Shown here: piece after piece, positions 18,826 through 26,408 of the stretch
Numbering within the stretch: position 1 is the first letter of the stretch
Layout of the letters: each line of letters begins with the position of its first letter
Assembly: GCF_020615385.1 (NCBI RefSeq)
Contig: NZ_JAJAVB010000002.1
Coordinates: 360,265 to 424,264 of the forward strand
Source of the DNA: Jiella soli
GTDB taxonomy: Bacteria; Pseudomonadota; Alphaproteobacteria; Rhizobiales; Rhizobiaceae
Reading direction: 5' to 3'
DNA length: 64,000 nt
Position numbers and translations under genes: made by a program
The notes under the pieces: model-generated
What the model was told of the DNA's origin: nothing
Seen by the model: only the letters and a program-made list of their open reading frames with translations
The model's database searches: none

Positions 18826-19887
18826 ATGACGCAGGCACAGCCGGGAGATCGGATGAAGCGGCCGACATTGCTGGACGTCGCCGAACATGCCGGCGTCTCC
18901 AGGGCGACGGCCTCCCTGGTCGTGAGAAAGAGCCCGCTCGTCTCGGTCAAGACGCGCGAGCGGGTCGAAGCCGCGATGGCCGAACTCGGCTATGTCTACA
19001 ATGCCGGTGCGGCGCGCATGCGCGCGGCGCGGAGCCGGACCGTCGGCGTCGTCGTCCCGAACCTCACCAATCCGTTTTTCGCCGTGCTCCTTGCCGGCAT
19101 GGAAGCGGTCTTCGAGACCGAAGGCCTCGCCGTCATCTTCGCCAATTCGAACGAGTCGTTGGCAAAGCAGACCGGATTCCTGACGCGGATGCGCGAACAC
19201 GGCGCCGACGGTGTCATCGTCTGCCCTTGCGAGGGAACCGATCACCGGCTGGTGGACGACACGGCGCGCTGGGACCTGCCGCTGGTCCAGGCCCTGCGCT
19301 ACCTGCCGGAGACGGTCACCGACTATGCCGGCATCGATTACCGCGAGGGGATGCGTGACGCGACGGAACGGCTGATCGCGCTCGGCCATCGGCGCATCCT
19401 CTTCGTCAGCGGCAATCGCCGGCACTCCGCCCAGCTCGATCGGTTGGAAGGATTCGGCGCCGCGATGCGCGCCCATGACCTCGACGCCGGCAACGTCGCC
19501 GAGCTCCCGCTGACGCATGCTGCCGCGCGGCAGGCCGCCCTCGCGATTGCCGCTGCGAAGGACCGGCCAACCGCGGTCATCTGCTTCAACGACGTCGTCG
19601 CCCTCGGTCTCCACCGCGGCTTCTTCGACCTCGGCCTGCGGGTGGGCCGCGACGTCTCCCTGGTCGGCTTCGACAATGTCGCTGAGGCCGCCCTCGTCGT
19701 TCCCGGCCTCGCCTCCGTCGGCACCATGCCCTTCGAGGTCGGGGAAAACGCCGCCCGGCTGCTTCTGCGCCGGATCGGGGAGCCGGAGGCGCCTGTCGAA
19801 CGCTGGGTCGCGGCGACCGAATTCGTCATGCGGGAATCTCTCGGCCCGACAGAGCCCGCCCTTGACCGTCAGTCAGCCCTCCTTTAG
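18826..19887 (+). CDS. LacI-family transcriptional regulator
   Basis: 353-residue repressor. The N-terminal HTH with hinge is at ~12-65 (TLLDVAEHAGVSRATASLVV, RERVEAAMAELGYVYN) and is followed by a periplasmic-binding-like effector domain (VGVVVPNLTNPFF, DGVIVCPCEG, AVICFNDVVALGLHRG). Start ATG 18826 follows GAGGGAGA. Palindromes TTGGATCGATCTAA before it and TTTAGATCGATCTAAA across its own stop codon point to autoregulation and control of the importer operon downstream. LacI proteins usually sense sugars, so pairing with an amino-acid-type transporter is unusual. Confidence 0.9.
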   Translation: MTQAQPGDRMKRPTLLDVAEHAGVSRATASLVVRKSPLVSVKTRERVEAAMAELGYVYNAGAARMRAARSRTVGVVVPNLTNPFFAVLLAGMEAVFETEGLAVIFANSNESLAKQTGFLTRMREHGADGVIVCPCEGTDHRLVDDTARWDLPLVQALRYLPETVTDYAGIDYREGMRDATERLIALGHRRILFVSGNRRHSAQLDRLEGFGAAMRAHDLDAGNVAELPLTHAAARQAALAIAAAKDRPTAVICFNDVVALGLHRGFFDLGLRVGRDVSLVGFDNVAEAALVVPGLASVGTMPFEVGENAARLLLRRIGEPEAPVERWVAATEFVMRESLGPTEPALDRQSALL

Positions 19888-19898
19888 ATCGATCTAAA
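19883..19898. promoter_or_regulatory. LacI-type operator, copy 2
   Basis: TTTAGATCGATCTAAA is a perfect 16-base palindrome that overlaps the stop codon of the LacI gene and lies about 64 bases before the first permease gene. It matches the box upstream of the LacI gene. Confidence 0.65.
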
Positions 19899-19961
19899 CG
19901 GCGCAAGGTCGCTCGAAATTGCCGTCGCCGGGAGGCTGCGCGGCATGGGAGGTTTCGAGAC

Positions 19962-20633
19962 TTGAACTATCAGCTGAATTTCGCGCCTGTCTTCGCGAAT
20001 TTCGACCACCTTCTGGCGGGCATGCTTGTGACGCTGGAACTGTCGGTCGGCGCGATGCTGCTCGGCACCGTGGTGGCGGTCCTGTGCGCCGCGGGCAAGA
20101 CCGGCGGCCCGCGTCCGGTCCGCTGGCTCGTCGACGTCTATATCGAGCTGATCCGGAACACGCCGTTCCTGATCCAGATCTTCTTCATCTTCTTCGGCCT
20201 GCCGGCGCTCGGCATCCGCTTCTCGCCGAACACCGCAGCGCTGGTCGCGCTGACGGTCAATGTCGGCGCCTATGCGACGGAGATCATCCGCGCCGGCATC
20301 GAGTCGATCCAGAAGGGGCAGATCGAGGCCGGGACCGCGCTGGGGCTGAGGCCCGTCCAGATCTTCCGCTACATCATCGTCAAGCCGGCGCTGCGCACCG
20401 TCTATCCCGCGCTGACCAGCCAGTTCATCTATCTGATGCTGACTTCGAGCGTCGTCTCCGTCATCTCCGCGACGGATCTTGCGGCCGCAGGCAACGACAT
20501 CCAGTCGCAGACCTTCGCCTCCTTCGAGGTCTACCTGGTCATCACGGGCATGTATCTCGTCCTGTCGATCGTCTTCTCCGGACTGTTCTCGCTCATCCGG
20601 CGCCGGGCGTTCAACTATCCGCTGAGCCGATAG
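19962..20633 (+). CDS. ABC transporter permease, polar amino acid type (first)
   Basis: 223-residue HisM/GlnP-type permease with about five membrane spans. MLVTLELSVGAMLLG and the block ELIRNTPFLIQIFFIFFGLP are family hallmarks; the EAA loop is GTALGLRPVQIFRYIIVKPA. Begins with TTG at 19962, preceded by GGGAGG at suitable distance. First gene of the LacI-controlled importer operon. Confidence 0.9.
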   Translation: MNYQLNFAPVFANFDHLLAGMLVTLELSVGAMLLGTVVAVLCAAGKTGGPRPVRWLVDVYIELIRNTPFLIQIFFIFFGLPALGIRFSPNTAALVALTVNVGAYATEIIRAGIESIQKGQIEAGTALGLRPVQIFRYIIVKPALRTVYPALTSQFIYLMLTSSVVSVISATDLAAAGNDIQSQTFASFEVYLVITGMYLVLSIVFSGLFSLIRRRAFNYPLSR

Positions 20634-20642
20634 GAGCCGCCG

Positions 20643-21299
20643 ATGATCCGTCCCTTCGGCATCAACGAAGTCCTGTTCATCGTCGCCGCGATCCAGTGGA
20701 CGCTGGCGCTGTCGGCCGTCGCCTTCGCCGGCGGCGCGGTTGGCGGACTGATCGTCGCGCTCTGCCGCGTCTCCGCGTCGAAGGTCCTGTCCTACCTCGC
20801 GCTCGGCTACATCCGGCTGTTCCAGGGCACGCCGCTTTTGATGCAGCTGTTCCTGGTCTATTTCGGCCTCAACATCTTCGGCGCCGGCATCAATGTGTGG
20901 CTCGCCGCATCGCTGGCGCTGACGCTGCATGCCAGCGCCTTCCTCGGCGAGATCTGGCGCGGCTGCATCGAGGCGGTGCCCTCCGGCCAGTCGGAAGCCT
21001 CCTGGGCGCTCGGCCTTCGCTATGTCGACCGCATGAAGTCGATCGTCCTGCCGCAGGCGGCCAAGATCGCCGTCGCGCCGACGGTCGGCTTCCTTGTCCA
21101 GCTGATCAAGGGCACCTCGCTCGCCTCGATTATCGGCTTCGTCGAGCTGACCCGCGCCGGGCAGATCATCAACAATGCCACCTTCGTCCCCTTCAAGGTC
21201 TTCGGCCTGGTGGCGATCCTCTATTTCGTCCTGTGCTGGCCGCTGTCGCTGCTGGCGCGCTGGATGGAGCGCCGTTTCGCAGTGGCCACGCAGCGCTGA
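20643..21299 (+). CDS. ABC transporter permease, polar amino acid type (second)
   Basis: 218-residue partner permease. LGYIRLFQGTPLLMQLFLVY is the characteristic block and WALGLRYVDRMKSIVLPQAA the EAA loop. The ATG at 20643 follows a TAGGAG ribosome site that overlaps the stop of the first permease gene. The two should form a heterodimeric pore. Confidence 0.9.
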   Translation: MIRPFGINEVLFIVAAIQWTLALSAVAFAGGAVGGLIVALCRVSASKVLSYLALGYIRLFQGTPLLMQLFLVYFGLNIFGAGINVWLAASLALTLHASAFLGEIWRGCIEAVPSGQSEASWALGLRYVDRMKSIVLPQAAKIAVAPTVGFLVQLIKGTSLASIIGFVELTRAGQIINNATFVPFKVFGLVAILYFVLCWPLSLLARWMERRFAVATQR

Positions 21300-21331
21300 G
21301 CCGCCGGCCCAACAACAGGGAGAGAACGTTC

Positions 21332-22135
21332 ATGAAGCTCATCAGGAAGGTCGCCGCGCTGGCGGCCGCAGCCGCGATGGTCGCAGGCCTCGGCACGGCC
21401 GCCGTGAAGGCGCAGACGCTCGACGCGGTCAAGCAGCGCGGGACCATCAATGTCGGCATGCTCGTCGACTTCCCGCCCTTCGGCATCCTCAACACCGAGG
21501 GCAAGCCGGACGGCTACGACGCCGACGTGGCGCGCCTGCTGGCGAAGGATCTCGGCGTGAAGCTGAACCTCGTCCCGGTCACCGGTCCGAACCGCATTCC
21601 TTACCTCCTCTCCGGCCAGGTCGACGTCCTCGTCGCCTCGCTCGGCATCACCCCGGAGCGCGCCAAGCAGGTCGACTTCTCGCAGCCTTACGCCGGCATC
21701 GAGATCTTCGTCTTCGGCGACAAGGACGTATCGGTGAAGGGGCCGGAGGATCTCGCCGGCAAGAACGTCGGCGTCGCCAGAGCCTCAACGCAGGACACCG
21801 CCATCACCAAGGTCGCGCCGGACAGCGCCAACATCCAGCGCTTCGACGACGACGCGTCCGCGGTGCAGGCGCTCATTTCCGGCCAGGTGCCGCTGATCGG
21901 CTGTTCCAACACGGTCGTCGCGCAAGTCGAGAAGGTCCGTCCGGACACCTACGACACCAAGTTCTCGCTCAGCCAGCAGAAGCAGGGCATCGCGACGCGC
22001 CCCGGCGCGGACAAGCTGATGGCGGCGATCAACGACTTCCTCGTCAAGGTGAAGAAGGACGGCGAGCTGAACAAGCTGCACGAGAAGTGGCTGAACGCGC
22101 CGCTGCCGGACTTCATCGCCAAGACCAAGAGCTGA
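21332..22135 (+). CDS. ABC transporter solute-binding protein, family 3
   Basis: 267-residue periplasmic binding protein of the amino-acid family. Signal peptide [20 protein letters not shown] with cleavage near VKAQT; mature domain with [40 protein letters not shown] and PYAGIEIFV. It has the fold of lysine/arginine/glutamine-binding proteins, yet the LacI control and adjacent 2-hydroxyacid dehydrogenase leave the ligand open (a hydroxy- or keto-acid is possible). GGGAGAG precedes the ATG. Confidence 0.9.
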   Translation: MKLIRKVAALAAAAAMVAGLGTAAVKAQTLDAVKQRGTINVGMLVDFPPFGILNTEGKPDGYDADVARLLAKDLGVKLNLVPVTGPNRIPYLLSGQVDVLVASLGITPERAKQVDFSQPYAGIEIFVFGDKDVSVKGPEDLAGKNVGVARASTQDTAITKVAPDSANIQRFDDDASAVQALISGQVPLIGCSNTVVAQVEKVRPDTYDTKFSLSQQKQGIATRPGADKLMAAINDFLVKVKKDGELNKLHEKWLNAPLPDFIAKTKS

Positions 22136-22151
22136 TCGGAAACAACGCGGG

Positions 22152-22940
22152 ATGTCAGCGATGAGCACCACCTCGCCCACCGGGCGCGCGGACGCAGCCG
22201 CCGACACGCCCGCCGTGCGGATGGAGGGTGTCGAGAAGTACTACGGCACCTTCCACGCCCTGAAACACATCGACCTCAAGGTCGCGCGCGGCGAGAAGAT
22301 CGTCGTGTGCGGCCCGTCCGGCTCCGGCAAGTCGACGCTGATCCGCTGCGTCAACCAGCTGGAGGCCGTGCAGAAGGGCACGATCGTCGTCGACGGCATC
22401 GAGCTCACCGCCGGCCCGAAGAACGTCGAGCAGGTCCGGCGCGACGTCGGCATGGTGTTCCAGCAGTTCAACCTCTTCCCGCACATGACGGTGCTTCGGA
22501 ACTGCATGCTGGCGCCGATGAAAGTGCGCGGGGTCGATAAGGCGGAAGCTGAGGCGACGGCGCGCAAATACTTGGAACGGGTGCGCATTCCCGAACAGGC
22601 GGACAAATATCCGGCGCAGCTCTCCGGCGGACAGCAGCAGCGCGTGGCGATCGCCCGGGCTCTGTGCATGAACCCCAAGATCATGCTGTTCGACGAGCCG
22701 ACCTCGGCGCTCGATCCCGAGATGGTCAAGGAAGTGCTCGACACCATGATCGACCTTGCCGGCGAGGGCATGACCATGATGGTCGTCACCCACGAGATGG
22801 GCTTTGCGCGGCAGGTCGCCGACCGGGTGATCTTCATGGACCGCGGCGAGATCGTGGAAGTCGCCGGGCCGAACGAATTCTTTTCCAATCCGAAGCACGA
22901 GCGCACGCGCACCTTCCTCGGCCAGATCACCGGCCATTAG
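22152..22940 (+). CDS. ABC transporter ATP-binding protein, GlnQ/HisP type
   Basis: 262-residue ATPase with GPSGSGKST, the Q-loop [14 protein letters not shown], signature [15 protein letters not shown], Walker [16 protein letters not shown] and H-loop [12 protein letters not shown] 22152 or ATG 22161 may be the start. Sixteen bases separate it from the binding-protein gene. Confidence 0.92.
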   Translation: MSAMSTTSPTGRADAAADTPAVRMEGVEKYYGTFHALKHIDLKVARGEKIVVCGPSGSGKSTLIRCVNQLEAVQKGTIVVDGIELTAGPKNVEQVRRDVGMVFQQFNLFPHMTVLRNCMLAPMKVRGVDKAEAEATARKYLERVRIPEQADKYPAQLSGGQQQRVAIARALCMNPKIMLFDEPTSALDPEMVKEVLDTMIDLAGEGMTMMVVTHEMGFARQVADRVIFMDRGEIVEVAGPNEFFSNPKHERTRTFLGQITGH

Positions 22941-22968
22941 GCGGTCCGCGGCGGACAAGAGGCAGACT

Positions 22969-23934
22969 GTGAAACAGGACATCCTGCTCGTCGAGCCGAT
23001 GCTCGCCGAGATGGAGGAGCGGCTGGACGCCGCCTACGAAGTCGTCCGGCTGTTCGAGGCGGACGGCCAGGCGCGCGCCGCAGCAGCGGCAGAGCGCATT
23101 CGCGCCGTCGTCACCGGCGGCGGCACCGGTCTCTCAGCGGAATGGTTCGGGAAGCTGCCGTCGCTCGGCCTCGTCGCCATCAACGGCGTCGGGACCGACA
23201 AGGTGGATCTCGACCTCGCGCGCCGACGCGGCATCCACGTGTCGACGACCCCGGGCGTCCTCACCGACGACGTCGCCGATCTCGGCATGGCGCTGATCCT
23301 CGGCGTGCTGCGCCGCCTCGGCGAAGGCGACCGGCTGGTGCGCAGCGGCGCCTGGGGGGAAGGCGGCAAACTGGCGCTCGGCTCGAGCCTACGCGGCAAA
23401 CGCCTCGGCATCCTCGGCTTCGGCCAGATCGGCCGGGCGCTGGCGCACCGGGCGCAGGCCTTCGGCATGGTCGTCGCCTACTGGAACCGCTCCGCCGTCG
23501 AGGCGCCCGCGCACTGCCGGCGCAGCGAGACCGCGATGGCCCTCGCCGCGGAATGCGACGCCCTCGCCATCTGCCTCGCCGGGAACGCCGGCACCGAGAA
23601 GATGGTCGACGCCGAGATGCTGGCAGCGCTCGGTCCCAAGGGCGTCCTCGTCAATGTCTCGCGCGGCAGCGTGGTCGACGAGGATGCGCTCATCGCGGCG
23701 CTGCAACAGGGCGCGATCGCCGCAGCCGGTGTCGACGTCTTTGTCGGCGAACCGGCGATTCGGCAGGAATTCCGTGAGCTGGAGAATGTCCTCCTGATGC
23801 CGCATCAGGGCAGCGCGACGATCGAGACCCGGCGCGCCATGGGGGAGCTGGTGCTCGCCAATCTCGATGCGTTCTTCAAGGGCGAGACGCCGCCGACCTC
23901 CGTAATCCGCCTCCAGGAAGAAGCCAGTCGATGA
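22969..23934 (+). CDS. D-isomer-specific 2-hydroxyacid dehydrogenase
   Basis: 321-residue NAD(P)H-dependent enzyme of the glyoxylate/hydroxypyruvate reductase group. The nucleotide motif is GILGFGQIGRALAHRAQAFG; the catalytic triad is Arg in VNVSRGSVVDE, Glu in VFVGEPAI and His in LLMPHQGSAT. Starts with GTG at 22969, weakly preceded by AAGAGG. Its place at the end of an importer operon suggests the imported compound is a 2-hydroxyacid or is converted into a 2-ketoacid (inference). Ends with an ATGA overlap to the small gene. Confidence 0.88.
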   Translation: MKQDILLVEPMLAEMEERLDAAYEVVRLFEADGQARAAAAAERIRAVVTGGGTGLSAEWFGKLPSLGLVAINGVGTDKVDLDLARRRGIHVSTTPGVLTDDVADLGMALILGVLRRLGEGDRLVRSGAWGEGGKLALGSSLRGKRLGILGFGQIGRALAHRAQAFGMVVAYWNRSAVEAPAHCRRSETAMALAAECDALAICLAGNAGTEKMVDAEMLAALGPKGVLVNVSRGSVVDEDALIAALQQGAIAAAGVDVFVGEPAIRQEFRELENVLLMPHQGSATIETRRAMGELVLANLDAFFKGETPPTSVIRLQEEASR

Positions 23935-24251
23935 TCGTCCGCCAGGCCTTCTTTGAAGGCGCTATCCATCCCGGCCGTGAGATGGAGTTCCGCCACTTCG
24001 TCGAGACCCGCCTCATCCCGATGTGGCGTCGCTTTCCCGGCGTGCGGGACCTTCGCGTCCTGTTCGCGCTGGAGCGGGACGACGGCGCGCCCCCCTTCCT
24101 GCTGTCGCTGGCGATGACCTTCGACGACCGGGCGGCGCTCGCCGAAGCCTTGGAGGCACCGATCCGCTACGAGAGCCGGGCCGTCACCGGCGAGCTGATG
24201 AAAATGTTCGACGGGCACATCCACCACCACGTGTTCCAGGTGATCGGCTAG
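23931..24251 (+). CDS. Small conserved-looking protein, possible ferredoxin-like fold
   Basis: 106 residues, not recognised with certainty. It begins with a beta strand (VRQAFFEG), then the R-x-x-E-F-x-x-F-V-E-x-R-L helix (GREMEFRHFVETRLIPMWRR), strands DLRVLFALE and FLLSLAMTFDD, a helix AALAEALEAP and a His-rich end (FDGHIHHHVFQVIG). This beta-alpha-beta-beta-alpha-beta order and size recall the EthD/Dabb (dimeric alpha-beta barrel) families. The ATGA overlap with the dehydrogenase gene makes it a genuine coupled gene and a possible accessory enzyme of the same pathway. Confidence 0.7.
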   Translation: MIVRQAFFEGAIHPGREMEFRHFVETRLIPMWRRFPGVRDLRVLFALERDDGAPPFLLSLAMTFDDRAALAEALEAPIRYESRAVTGELMKMFDGHIHHHVFQVIG

Positions 24252-24486
24252 GCACCGGCGATCGCCGCAGGGCAGGACGACCGGGGCAAAGTGGCGCCGA
24301 GGCCGGCCCTACTCGGCTCGTGCCTCTTCGCCAGAAGCCAGTCTGTGAAGGGCACAGACCCAGCTGAAGAGAGCCAGGGCAGCGTCCTCGGCACCGCCCG
24401 TCAGCGCGACTGACCTGCTACCCACAAGTTAGGCTTCTCGTTGCGAGTCGGTGCTTCCTTCCCGCTCGGCCGCCAGCGGGCGCCGG
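24252..24486. other. Convergent intergenic region
   Basis: 235 bases between two converging operons. The perfect palindrome CGGCGATCGCCG (24256-24267) follows the small gene's stop by four bases; without a loop or T run it is a doubtful terminator. Nothing else recognisable. Confidence 0.4.
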
Positions 24487-25305
24487 TCAGGCCGGCAGCC
24501 TCTCGCTCAATCCCGCAAGCCCCCGCATGTCTTGCCGCGTCCCGCCCGCGCCGGCGAGAACCAGGCCGCCCTCCGCAAGGCTCGGCCACTCGCGCGGGTC
24601 ATGGATCCAGCCGCCCGCCTCTTCGACAATCAACAGGCCCGCGAGGCAGTCCCACGGGTTCATGTGCGGCTCCCAGTAGGCGGCGAGCCGGCCGGCCGCG
24701 ACGTAGGCGAGCATCAGCGCGCCCGAACCGTTGCGGATGAACATGCCCTCCATCTCGAGCAGCTGCTCGACGAAGTCCGATACCACCCGCGGCGGGATGC
24801 GGTGGCTGGCCCCGACCCCGACGATGCCATTCTTCACCGTCGTTTCGCTGCCGAGCCGGAGCGGCATTCCGTTCAGGCTGGCGCCCTCGCCCCGGCGGGC
24901 AGCGAAAAGCTCGTCGGCGACCGGCGCGTAGATCACCCCGGCCGCCGGAAGCTCCCGGGCCATCACCGCAACGGACACGCACCAAGCGTCGAGGCCGAAG
25001 ATGAAGGGGCTGGTGCCGTCGATCGGATCGATAACCCAGGTGAAGTCGGACCGACCCTCCTGCACTCCGAACTCTTCGCCAAGCAGACCATCCTCCGGAA
25101 AGCGCGCCCGGATGTGCTCGCGCAGCAGAAGTTCCACCTGGCGGTCCGCCATGGTGACGGCGTCTTGGCCGTTCAGCTTGGTGTCGATCGTCAGCGAGGC
25201 ACGGTCCCTGAAGAAGGCGAGCGCGGCGCGCCCGGCCTCCTTGGCGATCTCCCGCGCGAGGATGAAGCGATCGACAAGCGCAGCATCGGTTTCGGTCTGG
25301 GTCAC
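24487..25305 (-). CDS. Inositol monophosphatase family protein
   Basis: 272-residue Mg2+-dependent phosphatase. Ligands are seen in LLGEEFG (Glu), WVIDPIDGTSPF (Asp-x-x-Asp-Gly-Thr) and MNPWDCLAG (Asp), the three signature blocks of the family. Substrates in the family include inositol phosphates, histidinol phosphate, sugar phosphates and PAP. As last gene of the minus-strand importer operon it probably dephosphorylates the imported ligand. It starts 41 bases after the ATPase gene stop. Confidence 0.9.
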   Translation of the reverse strand: MTQTETDAALVDRFILAREIAKEAGRAALAFFRDRASLTIDTKLNGQDAVTMADRQVELLLREHIRARFPEDGLLGEEFGVQEGRSDFTWVIDPIDGTSPFIFGLDAWCVSVAVMARELPAAGVIYAPVADELFAARRGEGASLNGMPLRLGSETTVKNGIVGVGASHRIPPRVVSDFVEQLLEMEGMFIRNGSGALMLAYVAAGRLAAYWEPHMNPWDCLAGLLIVEEAGGWIHDPREWPSLAEGGLVLAGAGGTRQDMRGLAGLSERLPA

Positions 25306-25346
25306 TGGGTGTCCTCGATGGGCGGAGCCGGCGGCTCCACAACTGG

Positions 25347-26408
25347 TCAGTTCGGAATGATCGCGACGCCGCGGTCGGAGAGGCCGAGGCCGACATTGCT
25401 GCCCACCGCCCGAACCCGCTCCACGAAGGGGTCGGTGACGAACAGCGTGCCCGCTGCGGTCTCGATCTCGTATTCGACGTGGTCGCCGAGATAGGCGGCG
25501 CTCAGTACCCGGCCGCCCAGGCCGCCGGCGTCCTCGCGAAGGACGACCGCATTCGGACGGATTGCGAGCCTGCCAGCCCCCTGCGGCACCTCCCGCGCCA
25601 CGAGTTCGTGCTCGTATGTGCCAATGCGGATCCGCGCCCGCCCGGAGCCGTGGCCGAGGATCTCGCAGGCGACCACATTCGCCTCGCCGATGAAGTCGGC
25701 GATGAAGGCGGAGGCCGGGTGCTCGTAGAGATCGCGCGGCGCGCCGATCTGTGCGACCTCTCCGTCCTGCATCACGACGATCTCATCGGAGACCGCAAGC
25801 GCCTCCTCCTGGTCGTGCGTCACGTAGACCGCGGTGAAGCCGAGCCGCTGCTGCAGCTCGCGGATCTCAGTGCGGACCCGCCGCCGCAGCCGGGCGTCGA
25901 GATTGGAGAGCGGCTCGTCCAGCAGCAGCACCTGCGGCTCCAGCACCAGCGCCCGCGCTACCGCGACGCGCTGCTGTTGGCCGCCAGAGAGCTCGCTCGG
26001 CAGCCGGACGCCGTAGCCGGCGAGGCCGACCAGCGACAGCCCGTGCTCGGCCTTCTCGGCCGCCTGCCTGCGCGAATGCCCCGAGGAGCGCAGACCATAG
26101 GCGACGTTCTCGGCAACGCTCATGTGCGGGAACAGGGCGTAAGACTGGAACACCATCGAGACGTCGCGCTCGTTCGCAGGCAGCGCGGTGACGTCGCGTC
26201 CCCCGATCAGGATCCGGCCGCCCGAAGGCTGCTCCAGCCCGGCCAGCATCCTCAGCGTCGTGGTCTTGCCGCAGCCCGACGGCCCGAGCAGCGTCACCAG
26301 GGTTCCGGGCCGGATGGTCAGCGACAGCTCGCGGATCGCGACGTGCGAGCCGAAGCTCTTGCGCACGTTCTCGAAACGCACCGAGCCACGCGGTTCGTTG
26401 CTCGTCAT
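25347..26408 (-). CDS. ABC transporter ATP-binding protein, FbpC/AfuC type
   Basis: 353-residue ATPase with an N-terminal nucleotide-binding domain ([74 protein letters not shown]) and a C-terminal TOBE-type regulatory domain (~240-350; LAIRPNAVVLRE). Typical of Fe3+, spermidine and phosphonate/hexose-phosphate importers. Its start overlaps the permease stop by 4 bases. Confidence 0.92.
   Translation of the reverse strand: MTSNEPRGSVRFENVRKSFGSHVAIRELSLTIRPGTLVTLLGPSGCGKTTTLRMLAGLEQPSGGRILIGGRDVTALPANERDVSMVFQSYALFPHMSVAENVAYGLRSSGHSRRQAAEKAEHGLSLVGLAGYGVRLPSELSGGQQQRVAVARALVLEPQVLLLDEPLSNLDARLRRRVRTEIRELQQRLGFTAVYVTHDQEEALAVSDEIVVMQDGEVAQIGAPRDLYEHPASAFIADFIGEANVVACEILGHGSGRARIRIGTYEHELVAREVPQGAGRLAIRPNAVVLREDAGGLGGRVLSAAYLGDHVEYEIETAAGTLFVTDPFVERVRAVGSNVGLGLSDRGVAIIPN

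Noticed and set aside
22152-22940. Assigning the family-3 importer to a particular amino acid
   Set aside because: Family membership alone does not give the ligand, and the LacI control and dehydrogenase argue against a simple amino-acid call.
24256-24267. CGGCGATCGCCG as terminator
   Set aside because: A loop-less 12-base palindrome without T run; GATCGC-type palindromes are common in this GC-rich sequence.
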